From Cordia subcordata (taxonomy: Eukaryota > Streptophyta > Magnoliopsida > Boraginales > Cordiaceae): 64,000 nt of DNA. The translations under genes were made by a program, and so were the position numbers. The DNA lies in contig JAPTOF010000003.1 in NCBI GenBank assembly GCA_028554755.1, positions 4,630,501 to 4,694,500 of the forward strand. The letters are read 5' to 3'. Within the stretch, counting starts at the first letter, position 1. Each line of letters opens with the position of its first letter. Under the pieces are notes generated by a model that did no database searches, had not been told where the DNA came from, and was given only the letters and a program-made list of their open reading frames with translations. Positions 10,755-23,250 of this stretch are shown one piece after another.

Positions 10755-11856
10755 CATATTATCAAGTTATTGTGCATAGTTGTTGTCTACCATATTTGAA
10801 GAGAGAAGAAGACGAGTAAAAGTGAAAACCCCAAAACTTAAAAGACTAGCTGCTCCAAATTATCACTGTTGATGTTAAAGTGAAAATGTCTATTACTAAC
10901 AAGCTTAGAAATAATGCATACGATAGGAAACCGTGCCGATTTTGGAATGTTGACCCAAGTTTTTTTTTTTTTAAATGTAAAGGAGCTGTGTTGTTCGCCT
11001 GATATTTTGATATAATTTATTTTGTGGTTAATACAAGTTTTTACTTTTTTTAACATTGTGAGAGTGCGATATTAGTGTTTACATGATATAGTTATTTTAA
11101 TTTTTATTATTTCTTATCTACTATGTATATATATTATTAGAATTAGAAATTTAATTTTTAATTAATTAATTCTTAAAGTAATATTAAATATGAGAAAGTT
11201 TAATGTTTACCATTAAAAAATACTTTTTGACCATTTTGAGAGTGTCATATCAACACTTATATGGTGATGGATATTTTATTTATTAGCTTATACAATAATT
11301 TATTATTTATTTTATTTATATTATTTCTATCTTTGTGGATATAATTAAATTGTTAGTTTTAACTAAAAATTAAATAATCAATCAATTAATGCTTAAAATA
11401 TAATTCGTTTGTGAATTTCAAAAGGTTCATTTATTATTTGTTATGGATATATATTCTTAGTTTTAATTTAGAAACTTAATTGTCAATTAATTAATTTTTA
11501 AAAATAATATTTATTCGTGAATTTCAAAAGATTTGTTTCTTCTATATATAAATATAACACATATATATACACATATATATATACACATATATTGGTTTTA
11601 GTTTAGAAATTTAATTACTAATTAATTACTGCTTAAAAGTATTTTTCATTTATGAATTTCAAATATTAAACTTGAATAAGTTTAACATTTATTGATTAAA
11701 AATATCCATGCAGAGGACAGAATATTCATGACTAAATTTTTCATATGCTATTAAAAATAAATAAATTCAACTTAATTTGATATTTTCTATCAAAAAATAA
11801 ATTCGTGCAGAGCACAGATAAAAGTGTACTAGTTTCTTTGATAAGAATTAATACGG
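10755..11856. repeat. AT-rich spacer with degenerate tandem units
   Basis: Between about 11100 and 11700 a unit reading roughly 'tta.ttttta.ttta.aa..ttaattaatt...ttaaaa.taat....tgaatttcaaaa' recurs about four times (near 11160, 11384, 11486, 11620) with uneven spacing of about 100-220 bp. No ORF with a domain was found. Confidence 0.35.
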
Positions 11857-11865
11857 TAGGTTCCC

Positions 11866-13944
11866 GGATCCGGATCCTCTCCGAGTAGAGTTGTCTCTGA
11901 GTGACTAGGAGGTGAATTCTAGTTCCTTAGATTTAAATAGGAAAATCTTGGCCATTCAATTAAAAAAATTGTTAGTGCATTTAAAAAAATAATTAATGTT
12001 TCGTTTTTTATATTTTTCCTGATCATAATCTAACCAAAATCTGTCAAGACATTCAACTTTTCCTTTTTCATTTTTTTCCTAAACACAATATAATCAAAAT
12101 ATGGCCTTTTTTCCCTTTTTGTATGTTGAAGCAGCTTGCCTGAGGTCTTGAATGAATCCTGAAAATCTTTCTTCTCTCCTCCTCCCAACTCATTCTCTAT
12201 TTCGTATTTCTCAACTTTTCTTTCGCTTCCGTGTTTTGTATTTCTATGTTTCGACAAACTTCTCAAACACCCATGGTCACAAATCATGCATGCTCTATTT
12301 CGTATTATCCTTTTGGTTTTTTTTTATAGCTTTAACTTTTATACAAAACCCTTATAAAATCAAGTTAAACTAGTCAATTTTAATTTTTGAACTCACAAAA
12401 AGTACTAATGAGTATCCAAAAATTGAGCCAAACATACTTGCAGTGTCTTAATTGCATGACTAACTCAATGGGCTGATCAGCCAGAAGGTTATTTGCCTGA
12501 ACAGAAAATGCATAACTAGCATCAATTCCAATGTCTATAAATATTGACTTTTGCTTCACAGAACAATGGGAGCTGGTGGAAGGTGAGCCTCCTTTCTGTG
12601 CTTGAAGGCGAAGAGTTGAAGAATGTATGAATGTATTGGGCCATGCTTTCTCTTGTGAATTTTTCTGTTTTTTTTAATAAATCATAATGGGATGTGTCAA
12701 GACAACAAATAATAGAAAGCACATGACAAAAAAAAATCATATAAACAAAGTACAAGAAGGGTAACTTCGTTTTACTTACTATATAATAAATTATAAATTA
12801 TATTGGTATGAAGTGGAGTATTTCACGATATACTGATTTTGACTTATAATTAACGTGAGAGTATAGTGTTGTCTAATAAATACATCACGATATTATCAAA
12901 GAACTATAGAAGTTCTCCCAAACACTTCAGTGAGTAGTTTTCTCTTCAGGAACTCACTATATGAATGTCAATTGTTAATTGCTCTCACTCTTTCTTTCAC
13001 TCATCCGAACTTAAGAAGAATCACTTTCCAGCAATACATTCAGACTTAAGAAGGATAATTGGCAAAGTTCTTTGTGTGCTGACAGTGTGATGCTCACGGT
13101 GGACAAAATTCTTTGGTATGCTCTAAGTTCATTTAAGAAAATTTTAATCAATGAATAAATTTTATTTTGACTTTTACTCTAATTAATTAAAATATTTAGG
13201 ATTACTTAAGAGAAATTAAAAATGGGCTTTTCAGCTTGACAAGAAATGCACATGCACAATGATGATGCCTTATAGAGAATTGGAACATGCATTTCTCGTG
13301 CAAATTTTTAGATGGAAAATATTAATTCAACCAATATTGTCTAATTGTCAATTATTTAGTACTAAAAGATACAATTTGATAATTTAGTAACTAAGTTATC
13401 CCAAGAGCCATAGTCAAAGGAGCATAAGAAGAATTAACTCTTTGTATATCTATACATACATGTTATACTTCTATATCATTGATATATGTTCTGAAATATC
13501 TTCATTCCATCAGCATGCCAAGATCACAAAAACGTCAAACCAAAAGTGTTCTTCTACAAACTACAAAGAAATCTTTGGCAAACAAAATTTTACAAAGAGA
13601 GGAGAATCGATGAAAAAAACTATTTCCTTTGCCATGTTTTTTTTTTAGAGAGGAGAATCGATGAAAAAAGAGAAGATGACGTAATTTTATAACGTGTAAG
13701 AAATATGCCATATTTTGATTATATTGTGTTTAGGAAAAAAATAAAAAAGGAAAAGTGAATGTCTTGACAGATTTTGGTTAGATTATGATTAGCAAAAATA
13801 TAAAAAAGGAAACATTAATTATTTTTTAAATGCACTAATTATATTTTTAATTGAATGGCCAAGATTTTCCTATTTAAATCTAAGGGACTAGAATTCACCT
13901 CCTAGTCATTCGGAGACAACTTTACTCAGAGAGGATCCGGATCC
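11866..13944. mobile_element. Mutator-like element with ~240 bp TIRs, Pack-MULE candidate
   Basis: TIRs at 11866-12105 and 13707-13944 are nearly identical inverted copies, starting GGATCCGGATCCTCTC and ending at 'AATCAAAATATGGC'. A perfect 9 bp duplication TAGGTTCCC flanks them (11857-11865, 13945-13953). The high TIR similarity points to a fairly young element. No transposase is visible in the 1.6 kb interior; instead there is a minus-strand exon with splice signals (separate entry). A 24 bp unit (AGAGAGGAGAATCGATGAAAAA) occurs twice, about 50 bp apart, near 13597 and 13649. A fragment at about 13350-13440 resembles the right end of the repeat at 28263-28610, so the element has taken up repeat DNA too. 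Confidence 0.85.
12438..12595 (-). pseudogene. captured internal exon inside the 11866-13944 element
   Basis: On the minus strand a 158 bp segment is open for 52 codons plus two bases. It lies between an acceptor (pyrimidine-rich then GCACAG|, upper edge 12595) and a donor (|GTATGT, lower edge 12438). The translation has non-repetitive, protein-like composition, for example KQKSIFIDIGIDASYAFSVQ and then ADQPIELVMQLRHC. Codon use differs from the AT-rich flanks. I do not recognise the parent protein. The exon-with-splice-sites shape inside a Mutator-like element is typical of Pack-MULE capture of host genomic DNA. Confidence 0.5.
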
Positions 13945-14012
13945 TAGGTTCCCCTCCAAATGAAATCCAATAAGATCTAGGGAGACCGTGTTTTCACCTA
14001 TAAGATCCCGAG

Positions 14013-14690
14013 TACCTGGATCATTCAAAATAAATGACAAGTCATCTAAGCATTTAAATCAAATAAACACAAGGAAATTTAGTTGTAAATACACAAAATC
14101 TCCAAAAATTAATTTTTGACATCTTACCTTGATTTTGCAGTAAATAGGTTTCCAAAAATATCTAGAACAAGATAGATTTAAATTATTACCTGCGGTCGTG
14201 CCCAAAAAGAAAAAGGAGTTACACCCACACCATTAACTATATAAAGGCCTCTTAGCAAGAGCCTACTAACTCAAAGTGGCGTGAAACACTACAATTTGAT
14301 CGCGTTCATGGTATCTCATCAATCTCGTTCACATTCCAAAATATTATATTGTGATGATATGCTATGAACAACGATCAATTTGTAGTCAGTTTTTATTTTT
14401 TTAATGATGTATTTTGACTCTCCTATATATCCAAGCAAATCTCATAATCATAGTGGCAAGAAACACTACAATTTAGTTGTGTTGATGGCGTTTCATCAAT
14501 TCTTGTTCGCATCTAGAAATACTATCCTTTGATGATATGCCATGAACAACAATCAATTTATTGAAAACTTATTCTTTTTTCAAATCTCTAGATTGATATA
14601 TTTTCATGTTTTCATGTCCAAGAAGCACTATAATCAATGTACTAGAATTTGACGTCTTCATGGTGGTAGTTATTTTAATATTTTCTCCTT
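14013..14690. repeat. dispersed repeat family, copy B with internal partial duplication
   Basis: Homologous to 5338-5860, with the same order of landmarks, including the TATATAAAGGCCTCTTAGCAAG TATA/leader block at about 14240. After the 'GATGATATGCTATGAACAA' landmark the segment is partly repeated (about 14430-14560: 'AAACACTACAATTTAGTTGTG', 'GATGATATGCCATGAACAA'), giving one and a half units. It lies directly right of the 11866-13944 element. Confidence 0.6.
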
Positions 14691-14740
14691 TTTTTCCTTT
14701 TTGTTACCGTCCAACTGTCTCCCATTCAATGGTAATTCTT

Positions 14741-14992
14741 CCAAAAGGATTAACCAAAGGAGAACCCCTTTCCCACCTGGCAAGAGGCCCCTTAACCAGG
14801 CGGGAGGTAAATCGAGGGATGTGCGTGAGTGGCAGCCCGACCAGAGAGAGGACCAACGGGCGTGGAAATCCAGCAACAGCCCCGCAATATTTCAGCGGAG
14901 TACTGCCGCCACACGGACTCGATCCCGCGTTGTCAGGGTGTCTCCACCCTAATCACCTGGCCACTTACCAACTCACCTATGCCCCTGGGGGC
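14741..14992 (-). mobile_element. tRNA-derived SINE with 16 bp target-site duplication
   Basis: A 252 bp GC-rich island on the minus strand. It starts near a tRNA-like head: A-box-like TAGGTGAGTTGG (complement of 14968-14979) and B-box-like GGGATCGAGTCC (complement of 14915-14926), spaced as in a tRNA gene. A tRNA-unrelated body follows. The direct repeat TTCAATGGTAATTCTT flanks it perfectly (14725-14740 and 14993-15008). It is too diverged from a cloverleaf and too long to be a working tRNA gene. The 200-codon plus-strand ORF that runs through it is accidental. Confidence 0.85.
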
Positions 14993-15008
14993 TTCAATGG
15001 TAATTCTT

Positions 15009-15896
15009 GCTATTATAAAGAGACATGTATGAAAGAAAACACTCCAAGAGCCTCCATGGAAGCTCCATATCTCACATGGAGCCCCAGCAAATGTTTTTTG
15101 GCTCACAAATATGGCAAGTCAATTCTCACTCCCTATCCCTTTTTATGTAATATATATTTATCGTTTAGTTATTTATTAGTTATAATATTTATTTTAATTG
15201 TGAAGTAGTTTTAGAATTTTTCTTTCCTTTTATATGTGAGGTTAGGGTTTATAATTATATGCTTTTATAATAAAACCCATTAACTTCTATTCATATCTTA
15301 CTTTTATTTGTAAAAATAAATTAAAAATAATTGTAATTATTAAATACTAATACTTAATTTTTTAAATATTACCGTAACTAATTTCACCCAAAAAGATTGA
15401 CAGAAAATAAATTAAAAAATAATTGTAAAAATTAAATATTAATAATGAATTTTTTTAATATTATCATCAACTTTTATTAAAAATAATAATAGGATAATAA
15501 GAAAATGTTAAAAGTGAAATTAGATAGGGAATGAAAAAGTAGGAAGACTTTAGAGTAAATTGAGATAGGGAATCCTTGAAAAAAAGTAGGGAAGCTGTTT
15601 GAGTAAAACTAATATAAGGCACCCCTAAACACAAGGAGGGTGAGTTTAACTTGCTATATGTAGAAAAAAAATAAAGAAGTTATTGGAGTTAGCCTAAGTT
15701 GGTTTGATATTTCATCAACGCTAATAATCTTCTTATTTAATTTAGTTTATTCAGCAAAATGTTTTTTTTTGACACATGTTACGACTATATGTCATTACTT
15801 GAAATACAATAGTGTCATACTTATTTATTTATTTATTGACAATTGCTCTTGAAACTTGTCGTACTTAAAACAAGTAGAAAATGATTAACATAATAT
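15009..15896. other. spacer, no recognised gene
   Basis: AT-rich, with repeated 'aaataattgtaa.tattaaatattaa' blocks near 15310-15480. No coding or element structure was recognised. Confidence 0.3.
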
Positions 15897-15899
15897 TAA

Positions 15900-16657
15900 G
15901 CGTCCGTTTGGCACAATCTGCATATTATGTAGTAGATAATTGTTTGAATAGTACATAGCTATTGTGTTTTAGTAGTTAGCAAATAGTTATTTCACTAGGG
16001 AATTATTTTAGATGTGTTCAATAAAACTAGCTATTTGATTAGTCAGTCAATGTAAAATAACAAAAAAAGATATTGATATCACGTTATTGTTGTTATAATA
16101 ATAATTATTTTTTATTATTGAAATAATTAAGATAATTTATTTTATAATTAAACATCTATCTCTTCAAATAATGTTTTATTAGTAAAGCATAATAAAATTA
16201 ATTTTTTTGATAAATTATTTAATTAATATTATAAGCAAATATTTTTCATTATAAAAATATTTTTAATTAATTGAGAATTTATTTTTTTAATGAAAAATAG
16301 TAAATGGACTAATAAGACTTATACATTTTAATATATTTTGAAGTGGATAGAGTTTCAAATTAATTTTTGTGTTATTCTATATTTATATTTGTGAAAGAAA
16401 ATATAAAAATATATGGATAGATTGGATAGAGGATAGAATTGCCAGAAATATATTAGGAAGAGGAATTTCCAAAAAAGGATGAAATACTAAACTCTGTTTT
16501 AAAATGCTAATAATATTAACATTTTACAAACACTACTTGAATTAAAAAAATACTACTTAAAACACTATCTTGCCGAACTACCAAAATGAAAGGGAGTAAT
16601 CTTTTAACTTAATCAAGATACTAAATACTACTTGAAATACTATTACCAAACAATGCC
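15900..16657. mobile_element. Tourist-like MITE, longer family
   Basis: The ends GCGTCCGTTTGGCA (left) and GGCATTGTTTGGTA (right, opposite strand) share the GTTTGG core, and subterminal 'tattatgtagtag' / 'ctactt.aaatact' blocks pair. The flanks are TAA on both sides (15897-15899, 16658-16660). The AT-rich interior has no ORF. Confidence 0.5.
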
Positions 16658-16792
16658 TAAATCACTAGGCCCGTGGTTCTTTTCTTCCCCTTTTGCTTCC
16701 GCAGCATAATTTTTCATTTATTTTTCCAAAATCATCTCACCCGGAAGAAATAAATGATCAAGTCAACTATTTTATGTTCCAATCAGCTCTAA

Positions 16793-17068
16793 GGGCTCGT
16801 TTGAATTGATTTTTTTAAAGTACTTTTTCTAACAACTTTTAAAAAAAAAAAACTTTTCTGAGAAGTTAAAAATTCTAACAACTTTTGAAAAAAAACTTTT
16901 CTAATAAGCTTAAAATTCTTACTTCTAGAAAAAATTGTAAATGAACTTTTTTAGAATTTCAACTATTTTGAAAACCAAGTCAGATAATTATTACAAAAAT
17001 AATATTTTTTAAAGAAAAAAATGCTTTTCTAAATTATTAAAAAAAAAAAAACCCCAATCCACAGGCCC
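16793..17068. mobile_element. Tourist-like MITE, family T copy 2
   Basis: 276 bp from GGGCTCGTTTGAATTG to CAATCCACAGGCCC, with poly-T/poly-A fold-back interior. Flanks are TAA on the left and TTA on the right (one mismatch). Confidence 0.65.
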
Positions 17069-17071
17069 TTA

Positions 17072-18195
17072 TCTCCCTTATCCTCGCGAAACTAAATTCA
17101 AGAAATCACTCCTCTCTTAGAGTAGTCTAATAGGTTCTTATACTTATGAAACCAAAGTAAATATACAGGAAAAAATTGTTAGTTGGTGCCTGTAGTTTTG
17201 AGGGATAATAAGAGTTGCCATCTTCTATATCCGAAACTTCTCTGATCCAAAGTGCCACAATCCCAGGGCGTGCAATCGGACATCACCTGGAAATTGTGGA
17301 ATATAAACAACTAAATTTATGTACAGAACAACTATCTAGTTACAAAAATGTAACACTAGTACTAGACTAAACACCGCGTGCTACACTAGTATTAGGTTAA
17401 AACACCGCGCTATTCGGATGAAACTACAACGATGCAACACCGAAGCTCCAAAAACCAGTGTTAGATCCCGCACGCTGTAGGCAGAGTTGCAACTGAACTA
17501 CTCCATGGCAAGGTAGAAGCAGAAAATGTCCATATTGCTCCGAAAATGGCCCACTCACCTTCTCACAATCCTGGCCTTAGCCTATCCACTTCAAGTGGAA
17601 GGGAATGGCAAGCAAACAATATGATCAGCTAGGCCAGGGAGCCATGCCATAAAGATGAAGCTGCCCACTAATTTTTCCAAAACAAATTGTAGCCACCAGC
17701 TGTGCTCTTTCTACTCCCATTGCAGAGACAACCCCAAATTATGTGCAAGTCTGCGAGGTCCCACTAGCACCTCCATCATTCAGATATACATATCAAAGTG
17801 ACCTGTAATGAGGATGATGTCTTATCTTCCTGGGCCAGCATACATCAACTTGCTAAATGAAGGAGTCCTAGAATAAGGCAGAGTGTCCCGAAATGCAGAT
17901 AAGGGAACGTCAGCTGTCTGTTATCAGTGGTGAAGTACAGTAATTATAGATGACCACTAGCCAAACGGCAATCCTAACATGAACCATTAAAATACCTTAA
18001 GATTTTTGGGACCCGTTGGCATGCCAAGCTTGAAATCAAATAGCTCATACCAACTCTGATTAGGCCTGCAATGTGGATGATGTGACAATCAACATTATGT
18101 CACCATGGCGGTCATATTGGAGCCTCACATTAACCAAGGTTTCTGCAAACAGGTGAACAAATTCACGAGTCTTCACAAGTCCTGCAACAATGCAT
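17072..18195 (-). other. 3' flank and probable 3' UTR of the WD40 gene
   Basis: Lies downstream of the stop codon at 18196-18198 on the minus strand. Composition is higher in GC than the intergenic spacers, and a 73-codon minus frame (18060-18281) straddles the stop out of frame; no second coding exon was found. The UTR end could not be placed. Confidence 0.4.
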
Positions 18196-21100
18196 TCAAT
18201 GGGGTACTGGTAGACCGTAATTGTGGAAGGATCGAATTCGTCCATCCCAACCTGCAGTAACAATGACCATGCCCCAGGCATGAGAGCTAGATAAATTCTG
18301 GCAAGAAGTTTTTAGAAACTTATATTGAGATTTACAGATCTCCGATGACAGAGGCCGGTGACTTGACACAGGAAGCTTTTCCTCAGGCCAAGTTGCAGAT
18401 CCCTTGGGAATGGATTCTAAGCAGATATTGTTGGCCAAGGAGAAGTAAGTGGATGAAGAGAATGGGAAAATGTTCGTTGAGTTATCGTGCACATCCAATT
18501 GGTTCCCTGACTTGCTCTGGTTCAAGCCACACCAAGGTATTGCAATTGAGGCATCAGTGGAGAAGCACTCAAATGACCTGACAGATTTTGATTGAGACAG
18601 AGACGATTCTTCCAGACTTGTGCAGTTCCACAAATATACATTACAATCTTCAGATGCTGACAAAATATACTTCCCATTACATGTGAGAGAAGCAGAGATA
18701 TAGTTTCCAGCATTGCGAAGGCCTAAAAGGAAAAAAGATAATTAGGATGTTTAAAATGAAGTTACAGACGTGCAAGCAACTAAATCAAACAGGAGCAGGG
18801 AAGACCAATAAACCATTTAGTTTCAGAGTATCCCCCACATAAAGTGATATTTATTATTTAATTAATGGCCTCAATAGACTGATATTGTCAGATCAGAGAA
18901 CAATAGCATAAGAGAAAAAGTTTAGATAGGAAATATACCTTTGTATTTTGTGATCACATTGCACCCGCTCAAAATTCTGACTTGTGAGTCAGCACAGGTG
19001 ACCATCACTTTGCTTGGGTCTTGCAGGAGAAACTGTTTCAATAAATTGGGTGGAAATGTAAAACAATCAGAAACAACGACCCAAAAAAAAAAAAACTAAG
19101 CACCAAAGATAACATCTAGAATAGTACAGGCAGGTGAGAAGTGACAACCTGAAATCCTGTTATCCTCTTGCCAGGAGACTTCTTTTTACTGTTTAAACAA
19201 ACTTGCGCTTCCACTTGCAAGTGATTACCTAATACAAGCAAAATGATTAAACATTTAGAAGCTTAATTTGCACATCAAACTACGACATCACAGTATACCA
19301 CCCAATTATTGCATTGCAAATTGACAAGTCCTTTTTTCCAAAAAAGAAAAGAAACTTTTTATTGAAGAATTATTCATGGTTATAAGTACAATATCTCTAA
19401 GATGATACTAGTAGAGAATAATTTAACACAAACTTGGTATAATTTTGGGAAAAGAGCTTTTATTTTGAAGAACTATTCAATGTTATAAGTACTACCGTAA
19501 GATGATACTAGTAGATAATAATTTAACACAAACTCGGTATATTTCATGATAATATGATCCGTTCAAATCCAAGCAACAGGATCCAAAGTGATCATGTCAC
19601 TATCAAATATTATCTATTTTTTTAACACTATCTACTAAAAAGTATCTCATTTTATTAGGTAAAATGAAACATAAAAGAGAATATCCTAGAACTTACTCCA
19701 ATCCCGTAACTTTAAACCCATCATCAACCAACTAATTAAACAGCCACCTTAGAGTCCATATGATTTCACTCAGTTGACAACTAACCAAGCCAATACATTA
19801 TAGAATCAAAAGCAGATCACTTTGATTTTAGGAGCTACATTTGAGAAGTAAATAATGAAATGTTTTGTGCTGGGAGGGAAAAACATAATCTGGAAGCTGT
19901 AGGTGGGAGCAACATAATGTTGGCAATGTCCGACAGCGACAACCATATTATAAAGCTTATCACCAATCAAATGCCACACATTCCCCAAGAAAAGAGAAGG
20001 AATGAAACAAGAAAATTAGGATTTCTCTCCCTTCCCCACTGCATAGAAAGATTCAAAAAGAAAAATAGGAAGACCAAGTACACACGATGGTTTATCAACA
20101 AAGACTAAGGAGCAAGTACCTGATACATTGAAGAAGCGGCAGAGGCCCGTGATGGAGCCAACAATCCCACCCTGTATGAGAAGCAAAGAATTATTCAATT
20201 ATTACACTAATTCTAGATTCCAACTATCTACAGAGATAAGACACATCCCCGAGAAGATGGGAGAAAAAATAGATCACCATACTTGGCCATCAGGACGGTA
20301 AGAAACAGCAGTGACAATATCTCTTAGGTCAATCCAATCAACAACTTTACAATCACTAATTGCCCAAATGCGAACTTTCCCATCAATTGAACCACTGATG
20401 AAACAATCATCATTCACAGGGTTAAACTGAACACAAGTCACTGCATCCCATTAAAGAAACAGAATTAGTCCATCTAAAAGAAATTTAAAGATTAAACATG
20501 CATCTAGCTACAAGTGAAAGACCAATCAGCTTATGCCTAAGTAACCACTTTAACTCCAAGATACATACCATAATTACTATGAGGAAAGACTTTGATGCAC
20601 TGACTGCAACCAACTTGCCACAGACGAACAGTTTTATCAACTGAAGACGAGAGCAAACACTGAAAGAACAAAGTCACAAAAAATCTGCTTAATTTCCATT
20701 CCAAGTCAAAAAACAGATTAGGATTATTTGCATATCTAATACTTACATTATTCTGTGACCAGGAGATATCCAATATCTCCCCAGTGTGACCTTGAAACAC
20801 ATGCAGTGGAGCTTCTATAATTCGGAAGACCTTAGGGGGTAAGATAATACAAGCCGAGTCTGCTGTTTTTCTCAGACTTTTCAATTTGCAAGCTTTCTCC
20901 TTCTCTGCTACAAGAGGTGCTAGCTCAGATAGATGATTAACTGTAAAGTATATGCAGGATGGATCTAAGTCTGGAATGTCAGTGTCGCTACATCTCTCAG
21001 CTTCCACCACTTGCCAGATCCTCACAATCTTATCCTCGCCGGCGGTTGCCAGGTAGTGTCCATCGTGGCTGAATTTCATTGACAAGATTGATCCTTCATG

Positions 21101-21955
21101 GGCCTGAATATCCTGCCCAGTGAAAAGTCCAGAGAGTTCCTTCAACCGCTTCCGGCAGTACCGAACCTTAACTCTGCGAACCCTGGTCCCCCGAACTGGA
21201 TTTAGGCTACTAGTTCTCAAATTGTCCGCTTTCCTCCGGCCATTTGTGACACGCGTAAATGAACGCAGTCTACTTAACCACCGTCTTTTTACTCTCTCCA
21301 ATATTCTCGCGTGGGTCCTTTGAACCTCATTATCACTCTGCAATTGTTGCTGAGTCCTGGGAGAGAACATACCAGAGAAGTTCTCAAATGCCTCAGTCAG
21401 AGGATTAGTCTCTTTACCATCCTCATTGAAATCATACCCATTTTCACCATCTGGATTCCCACTTCTACATGCACTGGTCGGACATGAGTCCAATTCTCTT
21501 GCTGAATACATACCATCCTTGAGCCAACTAGACATAGATGACCGACTACATGGAAATTGCTCTTCAAAAACTGCAGATCGCAACACAGCTCCACTACTTT
21601 CGACGGTTCTATCAGTGAAGGATGATCCAGTGCACGAAACTTCCATAATTTTACCACTATCTTCTGTAGAAACTTCAGCATCATGGCCTAGATTTTCTGA
21701 GTTTTCTTCCAGGGCTTTGTCCAAGCCAAAGTCCATCCACCTGAAAAATTTCCTACGACGCTCCCTGATACTTTTGGGGCTTCCAAGCCAGATATCATAC
21801 TGGATATCAGTAGAAACAAAATTATCAGCTCCAGAACTAGACTCAAGACAGCCGGGACGTTCATCAGACAACAAATCAACGTTCTCATGTGCATCAAAGA
21901 ATCGATAGTCTTCCTCATCATCACTGAAGCTACTCATGATTCCTTGGGTGTTCAC
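18196..21955 (-). CDS. WD40-repeat protein, WDR44-like (7 coding exons)
   Basis: Exons on the minus strand: 20747-21955, 20569-20659, 20283-20440, 20120-20171, 19149-19228, 18939-19032, 18196-18722. All junctions are GT-AG and phases agree, giving 736 aa. The first ATG is used ([11 protein letters not shown]); a second in-frame Met at residue 7 is an alternative. Residues 1 to about 270 are an acidic/serine-rich region with a basic RRRKFFRW patch (about 66-73) and an arginine-rich stretch ([10 protein letters not shown]) just before the repeats. WD units follow: [20 protein letters not shown] ending VRIW (about 282-320), [14 protein letters not shown] (about 387-400) to [18 protein letters not shown], a C-terminal [18 protein letters not shown], and GWDGRIRSF. 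This order matches plant proteins related to animal WDR44 (a RAB11-binding protein); a trafficking or scaffold role is inference. The 4th intron (19229-20119) is the longest. Closest Arabidopsis counterpart from memory is AT5G24320. Confidence 0.9.
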
Positions 21956-23250
21956 CCATGAAACTCCACCTCAAGACAAAAAACCCAATGTTTTATGACC
22001 TAGGCAGTCTGCTTAAATACCTTCTAGTACACAACCTAAGATGGAAAAAAAAAAAAATAGAAAACTATTAAACAACCATAACCAGAACACAACTACCAAG
22101 ATTAAACAAAACAAGACCCACAAATATAATATCTAAACAATTCCACCACCACAGCAACATCAGAAACAATAACTGTAAACAAACTATAAAAAAAATTCAT
22201 GTGTTTTGTTAAAGTTACACGTTATCCTTTAACCAGACATGTAGGACCATAATTTTCTAATAACTCATATAGTTTATAAGAATGTGGCTCTATAGACAAG
22301 TTATTTCATCAAATTCTAACAAAAGAATCTTAAATTACTACGATAACACGTCGCCTAACATAAAATACCATGGGTTTTCTTCATCACATTCTGAGGATAA
22401 CAAAAGGGTCCAAGCTAAATAGCCACGAGTTTTCGGTGACACCCTAACAAATGGGTATTGCATTATCCATAACGAGCAACTTCGACAAAACACGATACTT
22501 TATACCGTTTCCACATAGAAGTACACAAAATACCATATTAAAAAATAAAAGGACAATGGATCCAACATGGATCCCAATCCACACCCATTGAACCTGGTCC
22601 CCAAATGCAACAAAACTTCCCCCAATAAAAAAACGAATTAAACAACTACTTTACTCACATTATTCTACACAAATCTGCATAGAAACAAGAACCCTATATT
22701 ATTTTTCTTCTTACTTTTTTACTCAAAAGAATTAACAATTTACCAAAACCCAACACAAGCAAAGCAGTGAGTATATACATATTTTCACACAAATTCACAG
22801 AACCATCATCACGGTGACGAACGTGTATACGTTAGACATGAAAATTTGCTTACATATCAAGCAATTGAAATTTGAAAAAAAAAAATCATTTTTAAGATTT
22901 AAATGCATAAAAAAAGATAGAAGCTCACATGGGTATGGTGAAACGGCAACGTACACACACCCACACACACACGAACACGCACTTTTTTTGTTTTTTTGGG
23001 TTATTAGTGGAGGAAGGAATACGAAGAGGAGTGACGATTAAAAATGATAAAGATTTGGAAGGAGGGGTGATATTGTAATTAGTGGGGACGTGAGGGTAAA
23101 ATCGGAAAAAGGAACAAGATCGGGAGGGAAAAAAATGAGGAAGCGAAATAAATAAGAAAAAAAGAAAAATAAAATATTCTTGATATTCGTGATTTATAGA
23201 CGATCCAAGCGAGAGCTTGGACAGTAGTGGTCTCTTCTGTTTTGTACCCA
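21956..23250 (-). promoter_or_regulatory. 5' UTR (possibly with an intron) and promoter of the WD40 gene
   Basis: On the minus strand a TATA-like CTATAAAT sits at about 23194-23201. A purine/pyrimidine-rich leader with a CA/GT-rich tract (22955-22975) follows. A donor-like CAT|GTGAGC near 22928 and an acceptor-like TGTCTTGAG| near 21970 would remove nearly 1 kb of AT-rich DNA, leaving a short leader before the ATG at 21955. Plant WD40 genes often have such leader introns; here it is inferred only from splice-like motifs and composition. The 108-codon frame at 22925-23251 lies in this leader and shows no domain. Confidence 0.35.

Noticed and set aside
14741..14992. functional tRNA gene
   Set aside because: A and B boxes are present, but the body is too long, no cloverleaf could be read and the duplication marks it as a SINE.
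14606..15208. 200-codon plus-strand ORF
   Set aside because: It runs through repeat copy B, across both duplications and the whole SINE, and out the other side; the open frame is due to the GC-rich SINE body.
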